Below, piece by piece: positions 41,767 to 51,204 of a DNA stretch of 64,000 nucleotides. The stretch lies in the NCBI GenBank assembly GCA_965207585.1, contig CBDBMT010000003.1, positions 1,736,001-1,800,000 of the forward strand. Direction: 5' to 3'. Source of the DNA: Bin87 sp965207585. Its GTDB lineage: Bacteria > Chloroflexota > Dehalococcoidia > Lucifugimonadales > UBA3495. Within the stretch, counting starts at the first letter, position 1; the number at the start of each line of letters is the position of its first letter. Both the position numbers and the translations under genes were made by a program. Below the pieces are notes generated by a model that saw nothing but the letters and a program-made list of their open reading frames with translations, searched no databases and was not told where the DNA came from.

Positions 41767-42822
41767 ATGAAGCATCTCATCTCGTCTCATCGAGTGCCAG
41801 CACGCCCTCGGCTGTTTTGGATTCATTGGATCGTTGCGCTGTCGGCGGTGCTGCTTTTCTGGGTAGGCAATGGAACGCTCGCAGAAACCAGTTATGCGCC
41901 CACGAGCGCAGCGACGGTTTGGGACCTGGCGGAACCGGATGATCTGGTCGCCACATCCCAGGGCGACGATGCCACGGCTTTCCGGGAAGAGGAGGCGGGC
42001 TTTTCCGCACATTACCGCGTGCCCGATCACTTCGAGGGCGACGGGCCAGATGACTTACGGCCGCGGCTCGATGTAATGGCAATCACCGATACCCTGTTGG
42101 AAGAACCGAAAGGCCCGGATGATGAATCGAACGCCAATCGCCTTGGGGCCGGCCGCCACGTGGATTCAGGGGGCAATTTCGGCATTGTTGAGTTGCCGAT
42201 GGTCGCGGCGCGGAGCGTCGGCAGCGTAGCGCCGCCCAGATTGGTGACGGTGTATTACGATGATCGCGGTTGGGTTGTGGCGTATTTGCCGGCGGACGAA
42301 CCGGCGGCGGGCATCTGGAAGTACGATCCGCAGGACCAAGACCAACAAGTAAACAACCTGGAGCAGAACCTGTTGGTGCTTGCCATCAACGAGGTGTTAG
42401 ACGCCGCCAGGGAGCGCGTACCTGAACCTGAAATCGTAGACGCGGACCACGAGACGGTCGGCTATTACCACTGGCAACACCCGGAGCACAATGCCTTCGT
42501 GCTGTTCAGCCATGAGTCCAACGGAGGCACGTCCGATCCGGTCAGGTTCGTGGTACCGCCAACCATCGAGAGCATCGTGGCGTCGGCGTCGGTATTGATT
42601 ACCAGCCCTCCCACGCCGGACCAAACCGGCGTAACCGCCGAGTTAATGGTGGACGATGGCGCGATGGTCACGGCTCAGCAACCGGATCGACTGGCCGTCT
42701 CGGGGTTTACGCTGGAGCGAACCGACGAAGCCAGCCGCCTCTACGAAGTCACGGTCACCGTCGATGACGAGGCGACCGCAGCCGGCGCGGTCATGTTGGT
42801 GTACACCAAGCCGAGCAGCTGA
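41767..42822 (+). CDS. Secreted protein of unknown function
   Basis: The 351-residue protein begins with a basic region and a hydrophobic signal segment (LFWIHWIVALSAVLLFWVGN) and ends its leader near GTLAETS. The mature part is acidic, beta-rich and without cysteines, with LVTVYYDDRGWVVAYLPADE, a central WKYDPQDQ and VSGFTLERTDEASRLYEVTV. No family is recognised. It lies 45 bases before the giant CARDB gene in the same direction, so it may be a partner exported with it. Confidence 0.7.
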   Translation: MKHLISSHRVPARPRLFWIHWIVALSAVLLFWVGNGTLAETSYAPTSAATVWDLAEPDDLVATSQGDDATAFREEEAGFSAHYRVPDHFEGDGPDDLRPRLDVMAITDTLLEEPKGPDDESNANRLGAGRHVDSGGNFGIVELPMVAARSVGSVAPPRLVTVYYDDRGWVVAYLPADEPAAGIWKYDPQDQDQQVNNLEQNLLVLAINEVLDAARERVPEPEIVDADHETVGYYHWQHPEHNAFVLFSHESNGGTSDPVRFVVPPTIESIVASASVLITSPPTPDQTGVTAELMVDDGAMVTAQQPDRLAVSGFTLERTDEASRLYEVTVTVDDEATAAGAVMLVYTKPSS

Positions 42823-42867
42823 CGTTAGGGCAGGCAAGCCCCCGGACCCTGTTTACTGGGCTCAATC

Positions 42868-45800
42868 GTGAACGGCGTTCGTCCGCTGGCTCTGGTCCTG
42901 GCGGCGCTGGCCGTCTCCGTGGCTTTGGCGTCCATGTGGCCCCATCTCGCCGGCGGGCAAGCCTCCCTTCCCGTCGAGGTTGTGGAAGGCGCGACCCCGC
43001 AGCAGCAGGACTGCGACCGAGATGACGACGTGAGCGTCACGATATCAAGTCAATGGGGAGTAATTGAGCGTACAACCTACACACTAAAAGACCCACCAGA
43101 CTATAAGGCTGGAGATGACATCCGGATAAATTTCGATGTCACTAATTCCAGTTGTGACATACCAGTCGACGTTACGGTCGGATTGCGTGGCTCCGAAAGC
43201 GATGCGCCAATTCATAACATCGACGCGACAGATGACATGGCCTGCTTCGAGGGGTGCACTATCAGCGCCGGAGAGACACTAAACGGCAACGTCGGATGGG
43301 ATCTGGGCAAGCATCCCAACGCCACCGGCGAAAAAGTGGTCGCCACCATCACCATTACCGCGCCGCAAGGTTTTGTCGATGCCAATCCGGACAACAACAC
43401 TGCCACATCTTATCAAGAGATTAACATCGTCAACGCAGGGCAGGAGTCGGCCCCGGACATTGCCGTCAAGTCAGTCACGGCTACCGAGGACCCTGTTGTA
43501 GTCGGGGAGACGATAACTTTCACCGTAACGGTACAAAACGAGGGCGACGCGGACGCGGAGACGAAAGTGATCCTCGACCACGGCGCAGGTACGGCGGAAC
43601 TGGATTCTAAAACGGTCTCCGCCCTTACTGCTGGACCCGAGCAAACCGTAACGCTGGAGTGGGACACCAACGGGGCGGCAGCGGGCGAACACAGTCTGCG
43701 GGTCCTGGCTCAAACCGAGGGCGACGACAACGCTGACAACGACAGTGGGACGGTCACCGTAACCCTGGTGAAGCCGACGGTAGACGTCACCGTCAAGTCC
43801 GTCAAAGCGGACCCGACGGAAGCGATGATCGGGGAGCCGATTACCTTCACCGTCACCCTGGAGAATGCCGGCAACGTTCCGGCGCCGTGGCCCGGCGTGG
43901 CGCTGTTCGACGCGAACGCCACCGAAGACGCTGAGCCGCTGGCATCGCAAAAGGCAGATACCAGCATCGCCGTGGGCGACGAAGTCATCGTTGAGATCCT
44001 TTGGGACACTTCCGAAGCCGTGCCGGGAGAACGCAATCTGCGCGTGCTGGCCCAAACCAATAAGGACAACAATCCCGACAACGACCGCGCCAGCGTCACC
44101 GTCACGCTGATCGCCCCGGTGGACGTGGCGGTGGGCGTTGCCGAGCCTCCGGCGGTTTCGGCCATCGCCGGCAATCTCGTAACCGTGCCCTTTACTGTGA
44201 CCAACTCCAGCGAGCATGACGCCGGCGAGGTGACGGTCAGCCTGTACGTCAGGCAAAGCGACGCGGCGCCGGAGCGGGGTGAGCCCACGGATACGGCGAC
44301 CCTATCGGCATTGGCCGTGGGTAAACCGGCGTCGGGCACGTTGACTTGGGACACGTCAACGTCCGCAGTGGGGGATTATGAGTTGGAGGTGGTTGCCGAG
44401 ACCGCCGGGGATACCGACGAAAGCAATAACTCAATCACGGCCTACATCGAGCTGCGAAACTGGCTCGTGCTCAAAAACGTCACTCCGGAGACTGCCGAGG
44501 CCGTCACCGGCGATACCATCAGTTTCACCGCACAAGTTGAAAACGTTGGGCAAGAAGAGCTGAAAGACCTGACCGTTGTCCTCAGCGAGTCCCAGGTAGA
44601 GACCCTGATCGACTCCGCGACGATTGACGCCATGGCCTCCGGCGGTACGGGAGACGTCACCGTGGAGTGGGACACTGCCGGGCAGGATGTGGGCCAAGTT
44701 CACGTGTTCGTCTCCGTCGGGGCGGAAGGCCAGGTTCCCGATGAAGATGACACTCAGACGGCCAGCGTAACTTTTCGCAATCCTATAGCGTTGTCATCGG
44801 CAACGCCGGCATTCGCGGACAACATTGCGGGAATACCGGTGTCAATCAACGTCCAGGTCCTCAACGAAAGTGATGCTGATGTCGGCGACGTAAAGGTTGG
44901 CCTGTATGTCGGGGATTCCGATAAGGCGAGCAGCATCGCGTCTATAGAATCGATAACGGCCGGCGAGACGGGCGCGGCTGTCCTGGAGTGGGATACCACT
45001 AATGTGGGACCCGGCAAGCCCGAACTGAAAATCGTCGCCAGCATGGATGGCTATAGCGGTGATCCAAATGACGAGTTGCCATTGCCCATAACTCTGCGCG
45101 ACCCCGTTATGGACGTCGAGCTGAGAGCGGCAACGATCAATCGCAATGTGGCCGCCATCGGTCAGACGCTGGCCCTGACGGCAACGACCGTTAACGATGG
45201 GGAGGCTCCGGTCGAGGTACCGGTGATCCTGTACACGATCCAAGACTATGGTAGCGAGGAACAGACTACGGAAGTGTCAAAGAATACGTCGCCGCTCATC
45301 GCGCCGGGTTCCAGTGAGGAGGTGACGCTGCTGTGGGATACCACCGGCGAAGAAATCGGCGCCTACACACTGAAAGTTGCCGCTGAACTTCCTGAGGACG
45401 CCACCGACGATGATAACGAGGAGCTGATCGAGATTGAGCTCTTCCATCGCGTATTCGAGGGTAATGACGCGCCCGAAAGCTGCATTGAAGACGTTCAGGT
45501 AACCGTCGATGCGGTCAGAGATATCGGGGGGCAGCAACGGGCGTCGCCCGATTACCAGGTTGGCGAAAACCTGCGCGCCGTTTACACGGTCTATAACTAC
45601 AGCTGCGATACGGACGTTGCCGCCGCAGTCACCATGAGCGGCCCCAAGGGTCACGCTATCAGCGACCCCGCCGCGCTCTGCTTCTCCAATTGCACTGTGC
45701 CATTTGGAGGCAGGGTGGAGGGCGAAGTCGCGTGGACCATTCCGACGCTGCCGGCCTTGAGCGACCAACCGATCAGCGCTTCAGTCACCGTTGTCAGCCC

Positions 45801-48800
45801 GAGCGACTTCGCGGACGCCAATGAAGCCAACGACTCCGCCGAGTCAACAGACCGGATGAACATCGTCCATCCCGGCGATATTCTGCTGGATCTAGGGGAA
45901 GAGACGGGCAACAAAGTCAGCACACGCCGCACGTTGACCGGCCCGGAATTCGGAACGGTGGACGTGCGACTGGTTTCGGCCAGCCCACTGCAGACTGCTT
46001 TGCCGTTCGCTGCCGCAACCGTCGAAGTCGCCGTTGAAGTGGCAAATGACGGGCCGACGACCGAACCGGCTGTGATTCGGTTCGTTCTGGCGGCTGATGA
46101 CGGCACGGACCCGCTCGAATTGCACCGGCACACGATGGTGATTCAAAACGGCCAAAACAGGACTGAGACCGTGGCAGTGCCGCTGCGGGACGTGCTGCCC
46201 GGCGTCCATACCGTTGCAGTCCTGCTTTCGGCGGCAGTCGACCAATCCTTGGAAAACAATGCGGCGACCGTTGAAATCACCCGCGCAGACCCGCTGGTGA
46301 ACGTCGAGATGGAAGATGTTGCCGTTTCGCCGGACGTGCTGATCCTGGGTGACGATGCCACGGTGTCCCTGGAGGTCCGAAACGCAAGCGAGATCGCCCT
46401 GCCCCTGAGCCTGGAATTGTATGTGGACGACGATGCCGAACCGATAGCCGCGAAAACTATCGACGAGCTGGCGCCAGACGGTCAATCTGAGGAGCTAATT
46501 GTCTGGCGTGTACCGGCCTCGGCACGAATGTTGGGGAAACGCACGCTGCGGTTGGCAGCATCCTCGGAAGAATTCGGCGCCCTCGCCAACACCGATACAG
46601 ACGTCACCTTTCACATTGACGCCGAGATACTCCGCATCAATGCCTCGCCGACAGAGACCGTAATGCGAGGCGAAGAAGTAGCGGTTGAGGTGGAGGTGCA
46701 GAACAACGGGCCAGCCACGGTGAACGTGCCGGTAACGCTGCGCTTCCCTTCTGCTACCAAGAACCCTGAGACCCGCAGTCCGTCAGTACCAGCGGAGGCC
46801 ACCGAGACGGCTCGTTTCACCTGGAAAACCCGAGACTATTCCGTCGGCGATCACATGCTAACCGCTACCGTACCCGATCAGCACAACATCGCCAACGGCG
46901 AGACATCGATGGAGTTGCCGTTCCGCGTCTCCCGGCTGGCGGTCACGGCAACGATTGTGGATGTCTCGGTATACCCGGAGACGCCTTCGGTAGGCGAGCC
47001 GGTTTCGATAGCGGTGACCGTCCGCAACGACGGGCCGGTTGCGACCAGAATCCCGATCACTCTGCATTTCCCGCCGGGCGGCCGGCAGCCGGATAGCAAG
47101 AAACCGCACCTGGATCCGGGTGAAATGGGGACGGTGGTTTTCGAATGGCGCACCGGCAACTACCGGCTGGGGACGCACCGGTTCCTCACCGAGGTAGCCG
47201 CCGTAAACTCTCCTCGACGACATTTCACGGTTGGTCTGCTGCCGACCGTAGAAAACGTCGCCATTATTGGCATGGGAACGTACCCGGTCGAAACGGCCAT
47301 GGTGGGCGAGCCGGTGGAGGTATGGATTGACGTGCGCAACGACGGGCCGCTTGCCATCAGGGTTCCGGTTCGGCTCACGTTTCCGTCTGACGATAAGAAA
47401 CCGGAGCAGGATTCAGAACTAATTGAGCCGGGAGAAATCGCAAGCTACAGTTTCACGTGGAGGACCGGCAATTACGAACCCGGCACCCATACTTTGCAGG
47501 CAGCAATTCCGCTCCGCGACAACGCCACGCTGGGACGTACCACCGAGGAAATCAGGTTCGCCCTGACGCCTCTGATAATCAACGCGACAATCGTGGACAT
47601 TGTGGTCAGCCCTGAAGCCTCGCGTGTCGGCGAACCGGCGACCATTACGGTGACCGTGCGCAATGATGGCCGAATCCCCGCCAACATCCCGGTTACGTTG
47701 CACTTCCCGACGGGCGGCAGACAGCCCGAACCTCGCAGCCCCCGTGTAGATGTCGGGGATACAGGCAAAGCCGTGTTCACCTGGCACACCGGCCGTTATG
47801 AGCCGGGCATGCACGCTTTCAGAGTGGAAGTGGCCAGTGATCCGCCAATATCACGCCAGTTCAACGTCGAATTGGTCCCGCCCATCGTCGACGTTGCCAT
47901 CGTCGGTATCAGTTCCGACCCGGCAGATACTGCTGCTCAAGGGCAGCAGGTCAAGGTCTCGGTGGATGTGATCAACAACGGCCCGTCCGCCCTGAATGTG
48001 CCGGTGCAGCTCGCTTTCCCGTCGGATGAAAAGCTGCCTGCACAAAAGTCGTCGCGCATCGGACCGCGGCAAACCGCGCGGGTTGAGTTTATCTGGAAGA
48101 CCGCCAACTACGACGTCGGCACCCATCTGCTGACGGCAACTCTCTTGGCGGACTACAACATCGCTGAGCTGGACACATCGGCAATAATCCAGATCGCACT
48201 GGTTCCCTCCCAATTGACGGCGTCCATCATCGACATCTCCTGGAGCCCCAACTCCCCGTCGGTAGGCGAGCCGGTTTCGATAGCGGTGACGGTTCGCAAC
48301 GACGGGCCGGTAGCGGCCAGAATCCCGATCACTTTGCACTTTCCGTCAGCGGACAAGCAACCGAAAACCCGGAGCCCGCGGGCGGATCCCGGCCAAACCG
48401 AAACCGCGACGTTTGACTGGCTCACCGGCAATTACGCTGTGGGCACGCACCAGTTCCGTGTCGAGCTAGCGGATGTCGACGTTCCCGATCAACGCTTCAC
48501 GGTTGAGCTGCTGCCCATTGTGGAAAACGTGGCCATTGTCGGCATGGGCACATACCCGGCCGACACCGCAATGGCGGGCGAGCCGGTGGAAGTGTGGATT
48601 GACGTGCGCAACGACGGACCGCTTGCCATTTACGTCCCGGTTCGGCTCACGTTCCCATCGGCCAGCAAAAGCCCTGAAACCAGTTCACCGCGCGTGGGCC
48701 CGGGCGAAACCAGGAGGGTCGGGTTCGAGTGGAAAACTTCCAACTACGAACCAGGCGTTCACACCTTGAGCGCAGCGATCCTGCTGCATAACAACATCAC

Positions 48801-50463
48801 TGTGGGGCAGACTACCGAAGAAATCAGGTTCGCCCTGACTCCCCTGGTAATCAACGCGACAATCGTGGATATTGCGATCAGCCCGGAAGCCCCGCGTGTC
48901 GGCGAACCGGCGACCATTACGGTGACCGTGCGGAATGATGGCCGGATTGCTGCCAACATCCCGGTCACCTTGCATTACTCGTCAGCGAACAAGCAGACCG
49001 AACCTCGCAGTCCCCGTGTAGATGTCGGGGACATAGGCGAAGCCGCGTTCACCTGGCACACCGGCCGCTACGAGCCGGGCATGCACGATCTCAGAGTGGA
49101 AGTGGCCAGCGATCCGCCATCTGCACGCGAGTTCACCGTCGAGGTGTTGCCGCCGATTGTCGACGTTGCCATCGTCGGCATGGGCTCCGACCCCAGCGAG
49201 TCGGCGGTCAGAGGGCAGACCGTGAAAATCTGGGTGGACGTGATCAACAACGGCCCGCTTGCGCTCAACGTTCCAGTGCAGCTCTCATTCCCGTCCAGCG
49301 ACAAGCAGCCGGAGCGAGAGTCCCCGCTTATCGAGCCGGGGCAGACCGCACGGGTGGAGTTCACCTGGAAGACCTCGAACTACGGCGCCGGGGAGCATCT
49401 GCTGACCGCCACAGTTATGGCCGAGCACAATATCACCGAGTTGGCAATATCCGCCACGATCCAGATCAGGCTCGTCTCTCCCCGGTTGGCTGCTTCGATA
49501 GTGGACATATCCTGGGATCCTGCTTCTCCGGTAGTTGGCGAGCCGGTTTCCATAGAGGTGACCGTGCGCAACAACGGTTCGATCGCGGCCAACATCCCCG
49601 TCAAGCTGTACTTTCCGTCAGGGAACAGGCAACCGCAAACGAGGAGACCCCGCGTCACTCCGGGGGCCGTTGGCACGGCTTCGTTCACCTGGCGCACCAG
49701 CCGCTACGATCCGGGTGATCACGTGTTCCGCGTGCAGATCCCTGGCGTCGCGGGCGCGGCAAAAACGTTCGAGATAGAACTGCGGCCGCCCGAAGTTGAT
49801 TTCGCCGTCGTCGATGTCAAGGCACCGGATCCATTGCATCCGATTGTCAAAGGCGATTGGGTCGAAATAACCGTCGTAGTACAGAACCGGGGGCCATACG
49901 CCGGCCGAGGCAAGGTCTATCTGCTGGACGCGGCCGATCTCGATACGATGTACGAGCAAAGCGCAAGCCTGGAGCCCGGCGAGACCAGAAGTGTAGAGTT
50001 CACTTGGAAAACGCTGCGGTACCCGGTGGGCGGCTACGAATTGCTGGCTCGCGTCGAAGCGGAGTATGACGCCGACCCCGACAACGACGAGTCGGATCGA
50101 GTGCCCGTCCACCTGCTGACCGACCGAGATATTACTGTCGGTTTTGGCAACAGCGCCCAGCCTTCCATTTTTGCCGACCCCACATCGAACCCTGATTTGA
50201 GGTCTGCTCCACAATATCCTAATGAAATTCAGGTCAACGGCGGCAGTCCGTCCCAGGTTGACACCATCAACAGTCTCGCGCCGGCCCCGGCGATGGGCGT
50301 GCCACCGATGCCAACGGGTGTGAGGTATGATCCGGCCAGGATGTACTGGCGGTGGCGAGCGGCCCAGATTTCTCCGTGGGAATGCGCGAGGTACCAGCGG
50401 ACAGTCGAGGAGAGCCTGCCGCGCGCCGTAATATGTCCGCGAGCGCCGGCGCTGGTGCGTTAG
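42868..50463 (+). CDS. Giant exported CARDB-repeat protein (2531 residues)
   Basis: A GTG start opens a signal peptide (LALVLAALAVSVALASMWP) ending near HLAGGQA. The rest is a chain of about twenty Ig-like CARDB domains, each about 95-110 residues, with the typical pattern VGEPVSITVTVRNDGP...W.T..Y..G.H. Cysteine-containing modules occur twice, near residues 80-150 (CFEGCTISAGE) and 905-960 (CFSNCTVPFGG). The second half is arranged as a 424-residue four-domain block repeated twice and then partly again. No membrane anchor or LPXTG is visible at the C-terminus. It probably acts as an extracellular adhesin or scaffold (inference). The C-terminal end reads into a direct repeat. Confidence 0.9.
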   Translation: MNGVRPLALVLAALAVSVALASMWPHLAGGQASLPVEVVEGATPQQQDCDRDDDVSVTISSQWGVIERTTYTLKDPPDYKAGDDIRINFDVTNSSCDIPVDVTVGLRGSESDAPIHNIDATDDMACFEGCTISAGETLNGNVGWDLGKHPNATGEKVVATITITAPQGFVDANPDNNTATSYQEINIVNAGQESAPDIAVKSVTATEDPVVVGETITFTVTVQNEGDADAETKVILDHGAGTAELDSKTVSALTAGPEQTVTLEWDTNGAAAGEHSLRVLAQTEGDDNADNDSGTVTVTLVKPTVDVTVKSVKADPTEAMIGEPITFTVTLENAGNVPAPWPGVALFDANATEDAEPLASQKADTSIAVGDEVIVEILWDTSEAVPGERNLRVLAQTNKDNNPDNDRASVTVTLIAPVDVAVGVAEPPAVSAIAGNLVTVPFTVTNSSEHDAGEVTVSLYVRQSDAAPERGEPTDTATLSALAVGKPASGTLTWDTSTSAVGDYELEVVAETAGDTDESNNSITAYIELRNWLVLKNVTPETAEAVTGDTISFTAQVENVGQEELKDLTVVLSESQVETLIDSATIDAMASGGTGDVTVEWDTAGQDVGQVHVFVSVGAEGQVPDEDDTQTASVTFRNPIALSSATPAFADNIAGIPVSINVQVLNESDADVGDVKVGLYVGDSDKASSIASIESITAGETGAAVLEWDTTNVGPGKPELKIVASMDGYSGDPNDELPLPITLRDPVMDVELRAATINRNVAAIGQTLALTATTVNDGEAPVEVPVILYTIQDYGSEEQTTEVSKNTSPLIAPGSSEEVTLLWDTTGEEIGAYTLKVAAELPEDATDDDNEELIEIELFHRVFEGNDAPESCIEDVQVTVDAVRDIGGQQRASPDYQVGENLRAVYTVYNYSCDTDVAAAVTMSGPKGHAISDPAALCFSNCTVPFGGRVEGEVAWTIPTLPALSDQPISASVTVVSPSDFADANEANDSAESTDRMNIVHPGDILLDLGEETGNKVSTRRTLTGPEFGTVDVRLVSASPLQTALPFAAATVEVAVEVANDGPTTEPAVIRFVLAADDGTDPLELHRHTMVIQNGQNRTETVAVPLRDVLPGVHTVAVLLSAAVDQSLENNAATVEITRADPLVNVEMEDVAVSPDVLILGDDATVSLEVRNASEIALPLSLELYVDDDAEPIAAKTIDELAPDGQSEELIVWRVPASARMLGKRTLRLAASSEEFGALANTDTDVTFHIDAEILRINASPTETVMRGEEVAVEVEVQNNGPATVNVPVTLRFPSATKNPETRSPSVPAEATETARFTWKTRDYSVGDHMLTATVPDQHNIANGETSMELPFRVSRLAVTATIVDVSVYPETPSVGEPVSIAVTVRNDGPVATRIPITLHFPPGGRQPDSKKPHLDPGEMGTVVFEWRTGNYRLGTHRFLTEVAAVNSPRRHFTVGLLPTVENVAIIGMGTYPVETAMVGEPVEVWIDVRNDGPLAIRVPVRLTFPSDDKKPEQDSELIEPGEIASYSFTWRTGNYEPGTHTLQAAIPLRDNATLGRTTEEIRFALTPLIINATIVDIVVSPEASRVGEPATITVTVRNDGRIPANIPVTLHFPTGGRQPEPRSPRVDVGDTGKAVFTWHTGRYEPGMHAFRVEVASDPPISRQFNVELVPPIVDVAIVGISSDPADTAAQGQQVKVSVDVINNGPSALNVPVQLAFPSDEKLPAQKSSRIGPRQTARVEFIWKTANYDVGTHLLTATLLADYNIAELDTSAIIQIALVPSQLTASIIDISWSPNSPSVGEPVSIAVTVRNDGPVAARIPITLHFPSADKQPKTRSPRADPGQTETATFDWLTGNYAVGTHQFRVELADVDVPDQRFTVELLPIVENVAIVGMGTYPADTAMAGEPVEVWIDVRNDGPLAIYVPVRLTFPSASKSPETSSPRVGPGETRRVGFEWKTSNYEPGVHTLSAAILLHNNITVGQTTEEIRFALTPLVINATIVDIAISPEAPRVGEPATITVTVRNDGRIAANIPVTLHYSSANKQTEPRSPRVDVGDIGEAAFTWHTGRYEPGMHDLRVEVASDPPSAREFTVEVLPPIVDVAIVGMGSDPSESAVRGQTVKIWVDVINNGPLALNVPVQLSFPSSDKQPERESPLIEPGQTARVEFTWKTSNYGAGEHLLTATVMAEHNITELAISATIQIRLVSPRLAASIVDISWDPASPVVGEPVSIEVTVRNNGSIAANIPVKLYFPSGNRQPQTRRPRVTPGAVGTASFTWRTSRYDPGDHVFRVQIPGVAGAAKTFEIELRPPEVDFAVVDVKAPDPLHPIVKGDWVEITVVVQNRGPYAGRGKVYLLDAADLDTMYEQSASLEPGETRSVEFTWKTLRYPVGGYELLARVEAEYDADPDNDESDRVPVHLLTDRDITVGFGNSAQPSIFADPTSNPDLRSAPQYPNEIQVNGGSPSQVDTINSLAPAPAMGVPPMPTGVRYDPARMYWRWRAAQISPWECARYQRTVEESLPRAVICPRAPALVR
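46941..49750 (+). repeat. Higher-order repeat of four CARDB domains, period 1272 bp
   Basis: Equivalent positions recur at exactly 1272 bases: the A domain at 46991 and 48263 (GGTAGGCGAGCCGGTTTCGA shared) and the C domain at 47581 and 48853 (AACGCGACAATCGTGGA). The order A-B-C-D, A'-B'-C'-D', A'' can be followed in the protein through VDVSVYPETPSVGEP, AIIGMGTYPVETAMVGEP, VDIVVSPEASRVGEP and AIVGISSDPADTA. The 424-residue unit equals four domains of 106. Confidence 0.85.
50434..50456. repeat. Direct repeat, left copy, at the end of the giant gene
   Basis: TGTCCGCGAGCGCCGGCG then a C and TGGT. The right copy is at 51173-51195 with one mismatch. The toxin-antitoxin pair lies between them. Confidence 0.7.
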
Positions 50464-50635
50464 GGGCTGTGGACAAAAACGGAACCTGCTTGCCTGGCGG
50501 AGGGCCGCTCCCCCACCTGACGACCCAAGGAGTTTCGTCGCTGGCATCGACATATTCAACGATGCTCAGACGCTCGTAAAATGATACCCTGAACGGCCCG
50601 TTTGGTGACCTTCACCGTTGAACTGGAGCACAACC

Positions 50636-50860
50636 ATGAACCAACTGCTCAAAGAAGCCTTTGACCGTGCCGCAGTCCTGCCTCCTGAAGAACAAGACAG
50701 ATTCGCCAAGTTTCTACTGGCTGAACTCGACGCCGATCAGGAGTGGGAGCAGCTACTCGCCCTGCCCGAGTCCGACGAATTGCTGGACCACCTTGCCGAC
50801 CAGGCACTGTCAGAGCACCGGGCAGGGAGGACTACTTCCCTGAACCCGGCAGACCTGTAG
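50636..50860 (+). CDS. Antitoxin of a toxin-antitoxin pair
   Basis: The 74-residue acidic helical protein (MNQLLKEAFDRAAVLPPEEQ, then FAKFLLAELDADQEWEQLLA) fits small antitoxins that pair with ParE/RelE toxins. GGAG lies seven bases before the ATG. The toxin starts two bases after its stop, the usual antitoxin-toxin order. It would bind the toxin and probably autoregulate the operon. Confidence 0.75.
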   Translation: MNQLLKEAFDRAAVLPPEEQDRFAKFLLAELDADQEWEQLLALPESDELLDHLADQALSEHRAGRTTSLNPADL

Positions 50861-50862
50861 GC

Positions 50863-51132
50863 ATGCGCTCCTTTACCCAAAGCAGCTTCTGGGATGCCTA
50901 CCACCGGTTGCCGGACCATATAAAAATCCAGGCCAGACGCGCCTATACGTTGTTTGGGGAAAACCCTGACCATCCGAGCCTGAACTTCAAACGCGTCGGC
51001 AGGAGAAACTCTGTCTACTCGGCGCGCATCAGTGCTGGATACCGCGCCCTGGGTGTGATGGATCAAAACGACATCATTTGGTTCTGGATAGGCCCGCATC
51101 ACGAGTACGACCGACTCCTCCGACGCAACTAA
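50863..51132 (+). CDS. ParE/RelE-family toxin
   Basis: The 89-residue basic protein has an N-terminal helix (QSSFWDAYHRLPDHIKIQA), an FKRVGRRNSVYSARISAGYR strand pair, and the C-terminal IIWFWIGPHHEYDRLL typical of the RelE/ParE fold. RelE-type members cut mRNA at ribosomes, while ParE-type inhibit gyrase; the sequence does not decide. It follows its antitoxin at two bases. Confidence 0.8.
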   Translation: MRSFTQSSFWDAYHRLPDHIKIQARRAYTLFGENPDHPSLNFKRVGRRNSVYSARISAGYRALGVMDQNDIIWFWIGPHHEYDRLLRRN

Positions 51133-51172
51133 TACCCGTGAATGCCACCTTTGAACCGGGCCGTGCTCAATG

Positions 51173-51195
51173 TGTCCGCGAGCGCCGGCGTTGGT
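51173..51195. repeat. Direct repeat, right copy, after the toxin gene
   Basis: TGTCCGCGAGCGCCGGCG then a T and TGGT. It matches 50434-50456 except for that base. It lies between the toxin stop and the FAD-oxidase 3' end. Confidence 0.7.
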
Positions 51196-51204
51196 CCGCT
51201 GATC

